64,000 nt of DNA, from contig JAXHNI010000002.1 of NCBI GenBank assembly GCA_034520625.1, positions 248,001 to 312,000 on the forward strand, read 5' to 3'. This document shows, piece by piece, positions 61,200 to 64,000 of the stretch. Position 1 is the first letter of the stretch, and each line of letters begins with the position of its first letter. The DNA is from JAANXG01 sp034520625 (lineage in GTDB: Bacteria > Pseudomonadota > Gammaproteobacteria > Arenicellales > JAANXG01). Below the pieces are notes generated by a model that saw only the letters and a list, made by a program, of their open reading frames with translations, made no database searches and was not told where the DNA came from. The translations under genes and the position numbers were made by a program.

Positions 61200-64000
61200 A
61201 TGTCCCACAACGTGATCCGCCTGCGCGGCGCGCGCCAGAACAACCTCAAGAATCTAAACGTGGACTTGCCGCTGGGGGAGCTGGTGGTGATCACCGGGCC
61301 CAGCGGCTCGGGCAAGTCGTCGCTGGCGTTCGATACGGTCTTCGCCGAGGGCCAGCGGCGCTACGTCGAGACCTTCTCGCCCTACGCCCGCCAGTTCCTG
61401 GATCGCATGGACAAGCCAGCCGTGGACGCCATCGAGGGCATCCCGCCGGCGATCGCCATCGATCAGACCAACCCGGTGCGTAGCTCACGGTCCACCGTCG
61501 GCACCATGACCGAGCTCAACGACCACCTGAAGCTGCTGTTCGCCCGGGCGGCGCGGCTGTTCTGCGCCGGCTGCGGGCGCGAGGTGATCCGCGACCACGC
61601 TGATTCCATCGTGGCGGACTTATTAAAGCGCGGCCGAGGCAAGCGGGCGATGATCACCTTCGACGTGCCGCTGAGCGGCGATGTCGCCGAAGACAAGGTG
61701 CGCGCGGAGGTGGAGCGACAGGGCTACACCCGCGTCGAGCAGGTTGATAAAAAGACACTGCGCGTCACCCAGGATCGCGTGCGGCTGGAAGCAGAGCGGC
61801 GCGACCGCATCACCGAATCTGTGGAGGCCGCGCTGCGTGCCGGTCGCGGCCGGGTAAGCGTCTTTCCCCTCGACGAGGACCGCCGACCGATGAACGAATG
61901 GCGGTACTCCGAAGGGCTGCATTGCCCGGACTGCGACCGGGACTACACCGACCCCATTCCCAACTCCTTTTCCTTCAACTCGCCAATGGGCGCCTGCAGC
62001 GAGTGCCGCGGCTTCGGCCGGGTGATGGGCATAGACTACCGCCTGGTGATTCCGGACGAGGACAAAACCCTCGAAGAAGGCGCGATCAAGCCCTGGCAGA
62101 CCGACAGCTACGACGAATGCCAGCGCGACCTGATCAAACACTGCCGCCGGTTCAAGGTCCCCACGGACGTGCCGTGGAAGCAGCTCGAGCAAACGGACCG
62201 GGAATGGATTCTCAAGGGCGACGAGGACTGGACCTGGAATTCCAACAGCGGCGGCTGGTACGGCGTGCGGCGCTTCTTCGATTACCTGGAATCGAAAGCC
62301 TACAAGATGCACATCCGCGTGCTGCTGTCGCGCTACCGCTCCTACGACGAGTGCCCGGCTTGCCGGGGCGCGCGGCTGAAACCGGAATCGTTGTTGTGGC
62401 GTATCGGTTCAAAGGCCGATGCCGATACCGTGCTGCAGGCCGGCAAGCGCTTCCGGCCCGCCGGCACGTCGATCCCGAACAAAGTGCTCGAGGAACAGCC
62501 GGGATTGAACATGGCTGACGTGACGGGCCTGCCGCTCGGCCGCGTGCGTGAGCTGTTCCAGCGGATTCAACTCCCCAAACCCCTGGACGAGGCCTCGGAC
62601 CTGCTGCTGAACGAGATCCGCACGCGGCTCGATTACCTGGTGGAAGTCGGGCTCGACTACCTCACCCTTGGCCGCCAGTCCCGCACCCTGTCGGGCGGCG
62701 AGGTACAGCGCATCAACCTGACCACCGCGCTCGGCACCTCCCTGGTCAACACCTTGTTCGTGCTGGACGAACCCAGCATCGGCCTGCACCCGCGGGACAT
62801 GGACCGGATCATCGGCGTCATGCACCGCCTGCGCGACGCCGGCAACTCGCTGTTGGTGGTCGAGCACGACCCGCAGGTGATGCACGCCGCCGACCGGGTG
62901 CTGGACATGGGGCCCGGCCCCGGCGAGCGCGGCGGGCATATCGTTTTTCAGGGCACACCCAAGCAGCTCCTGCGCTCGCGCCAATCCCTCACCGCCGACT
63001 ACCTTAGCGGGCGGCGCCAGGTCGTCGCCGATCCCAAAGCCGAGCGCGCCCCCGTCGACCCCAAGAGCAAGCACTGGCTCACCGTCCGCGGCGCCGCCGA
63101 GCACAATCTCAAGCACATCGACGTCCGCTTGCCCCTGAACCGCCTGGTAGTGGTCACCGGCGTCAGCGGCTCGGGCAAGTCCACCCTGGCGGAGGACGTG
63201 CTGTACCGCGCGCTGGCCGAGCTCAAGGGCCGCCCTGGCGAGGTCCCGGGGGCGCATCAGCGCATCACCGGCCACCGGCGCATCGACGACGCCGTGCTCG
63301 TTGACCAGTCGCCCATCGGCCGCACCACCCGCTCCTCGCCGGCCAGCTACGTCGGCGCCTTCGAAATGATCCGCAAGGTCTACGCCGGACTGCCGGAAGC
63401 GAAGGCGCGCGGCTACACCGCGGGCACGTTCAGCTTCAACGCGGCCAACGGCCGCTGCCCCACCTGCGGCGGCAACGGCTTCGAGCACGTGGAGATGCAG
63501 TTTTTGAGCGACGTGTACCTGCGCTGCCCGGACTGCGACGGCCGCCGTTACCGCCCCGAGATCCTTGAAGTCACCCTCGCGCCTTCGGTCGGCTTTGAGG
63601 GCGGCCCGCGTTCCGTCGCCGAGGTGCTGGAGATGTCGGTGAACCAGGCCGTGGAATTCTTCGCCGATTACCCGGACGTGCTGCGCGTGCTGGAGCCGCT
63701 GCAGGCGGTGGGCCTGGGCTACGTCTCCCTGGGCCAGCCCGTGCCCACCCTCTCCGGCGGCGAAGCCCAGCGGCTGAAGCTCGCCGGCCATCTGGCCAAG
63801 GCGGCGACGCGCAAACGCGCCGACGAGCACCTGCTGTTCCTGTTCGACGAGCCCACCACGGGCCTGCACATGGACGACGTCGCCACCCTGATCCAGGCGT
63901 TCCGGCGGCTGCTGGCGGCCGGCCACTCGCTGGTGGTGATCGAGCACAACCTGGACATCATGACCGTGGCCGACTGGTTGATCGACCTCGGCCCGGAAGG
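61200..64000 (+). CDS. uvrA: UvrA-family excinuclease ABC subunit A, 3' end outside window
   Basis: DNA-damage recognition ATPase, at least 933 residues visible with two ABC modules. First Walker A ITGPSGSGKSSLAFD, second VTGVSGSGKSTLAED; signatures RTLSGGEVQR and PTLSGGEAQR; Walker B LFVLDEPSIGLHP and LFLFDEPTTGLHM. Zinc-finger cysteines occur in CPDCDRDY/CSEC and CPTCGGNGFEH/CPDCDGRR. The region AIAIDQTNPVRSSRSTVGTM differs from housekeeping UvrA (which has EQKSTS-type sequence), so this may be a UvrA paralogue rather than the main uvrA. ATG 61200 begins MSHNVIRLRGARQNNLKN. Confidence 0.9.
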   Translation, partial: MSHNVIRLRGARQNNLKNLNVDLPLGELVVITGPSGSGKSSLAFDTVFAEGQRRYVETFSPYARQFLDRMDKPAVDAIEGIPPAIAIDQTNPVRSSRSTVGTMTELNDHLKLLFARAARLFCAGCGREVIRDHADSIVADLLKRGRGKRAMITFDVPLSGDVAEDKVRAEVERQGYTRVEQVDKKTLRVTQDRVRLEAERRDRITESVEAALRAGRGRVSVFPLDEDRRPMNEWRYSEGLHCPDCDRDYTDPIPNSFSFNSPMGACSECRGFGRVMGIDYRLVIPDEDKTLEEGAIKPWQTDSYDECQRDLIKHCRRFKVPTDVPWKQLEQTDREWILKGDEDWTWNSNSGGWYGVRRFFDYLESKAYKMHIRVLLSRYRSYDECPACRGARLKPESLLWRIGSKADADTVLQAGKRFRPAGTSIPNKVLEEQPGLNMADVTGLPLGRVRELFQRIQLPKPLDEASDLLLNEIRTRLDYLVEVGLDYLTLGRQSRTLSGGEVQRINLTTALGTSLVNTLFVLDEPSIGLHPRDMDRIIGVMHRLRDAGNSLLVVEHDPQVMHAADRVLDMGPGPGERGGHIVFQGTPKQLLRSRQSLTADYLSGRRQVVADPKAERAPVDPKSKHWLTVRGAAEHNLKHIDVRLPLNRLVVVTGVSGSGKSTLAEDVLYRALAELKGRPGEVPGAHQRITGHRRIDDAVLVDQSPIGRTTRSSPASYVGAFEMIRKVYAGLPEAKARGYTAGTFSFNAANGRCPTCGGNGFEHVEMQFLSDVYLRCPDCDGRRYRPEILEVTLAPSVGFEGGPRSVAEVLEMSVNQAVEFFADYPDVLRVLEPLQAVGLGYVSLGQPVPTLSGGEAQRLKLAGHLAKAATRKRADEHLLFLFDEPTTGLHMDDVATLIQAFRRLLAAGHSLVVIEHNLDIMTVADWLIDLGPE

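Overview
The window is about 62-65% GC, densely coded DNA from a proteobacterium, most likely a gammaproteobacterium. The pointers are two-partner secretion, BON/OmpA/CsbD/dodecin envelope-stress genes, a yqjD-yqjE-yqjK-type operon, class A PBP and L,D-transpeptidases. No tRNA, rRNA, CRISPR array or complete insertion sequence was seen.

Region 1 (1-7.0 kb, minus strand) is a tightly packed operon for aerobic CoA-dependent 2-aminobenzoate (anthranilate) degradation. In transcription order it encodes a fused flavin monooxygenase/OYE-type reductase, an SDR, a MarR regulator, an enoyl-CoA hydratase, an acyl-CoA dehydrogenase and an aryl-CoA ligase that runs off the left edge. Several stop and start codons overlap. 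A 24-bp AT-rich palindrome just upstream is a candidate MarR operator. Region 2 (7.0-14.4 kb) is mixed: palindromic repeat elements, a stand-alone Lrp/AsnC ligand domain, a methyltransferase, an LPS-kinase-like protein, an HpaB/4-hydroxybutyryl-CoA dehydratase family flavoprotein, a haloacid dehalogenase, an EamA transporter and a membrane adenylate cyclase.

Region 3 (14.4-29.5 kb) is a surface/secretion block. It holds a rare glycosyltransferase-2 plus alkaline-phosphatase-superfamily fusion, a Tat-like secreted protein, an unknown lipoprotein, then TpsB, FecR and a giant TpsA exoprotein, with a convergent CHASE2-adenylate cyclase. The TpsA and cyclase genes each carry an apparent one-base frameshift. 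Degraded copies of the lipoprotein and cyclase genes follow.

Region 4 (29.5-55.3 kb) is an envelope-stress island: three Crp/Fnr-like regulators, BON, DUF3096, dodecin, OmpA-type lipoprotein, SH3/glycine-zipper protein, DUF3185, PBP1, outer-membrane barrel, two L,D-transpeptidases, two membrane GTPases, YqjD/E/K-like proteins, AI-2E-type permease, REC-PAS-GGDEF, DUF1840, M48 and CsbD. It also has three nearly identical 24-residue membrane peptide genes. A shared 16-bp palindrome (consensus TGTRCGNTANCGNACA) lies about 55-140 nt upstream of most of these start codons, including all three crp-like genes. This looks like one undescribed regulon and is the main discovery of the window. Parts of the island have been copied and rearranged (the DUF3185/M48/CsbD/peptide module exists in three states).

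Region 5 (55.3-64 kb) starts with decayed fragments (IS91-like transposase, lipoprotein copy, IspD-like, Gfo/Idh). It continues with an iron-sulfur bacterial photolyase, a periplasmic glutathione peroxidase, a DCC thiol protein, a SOUL protein, an SDR and a UvrA-family ATPase that runs off the right edge. A 69-bp duplicated uvrA scrap lies between inverted GGGGACAG motifs.
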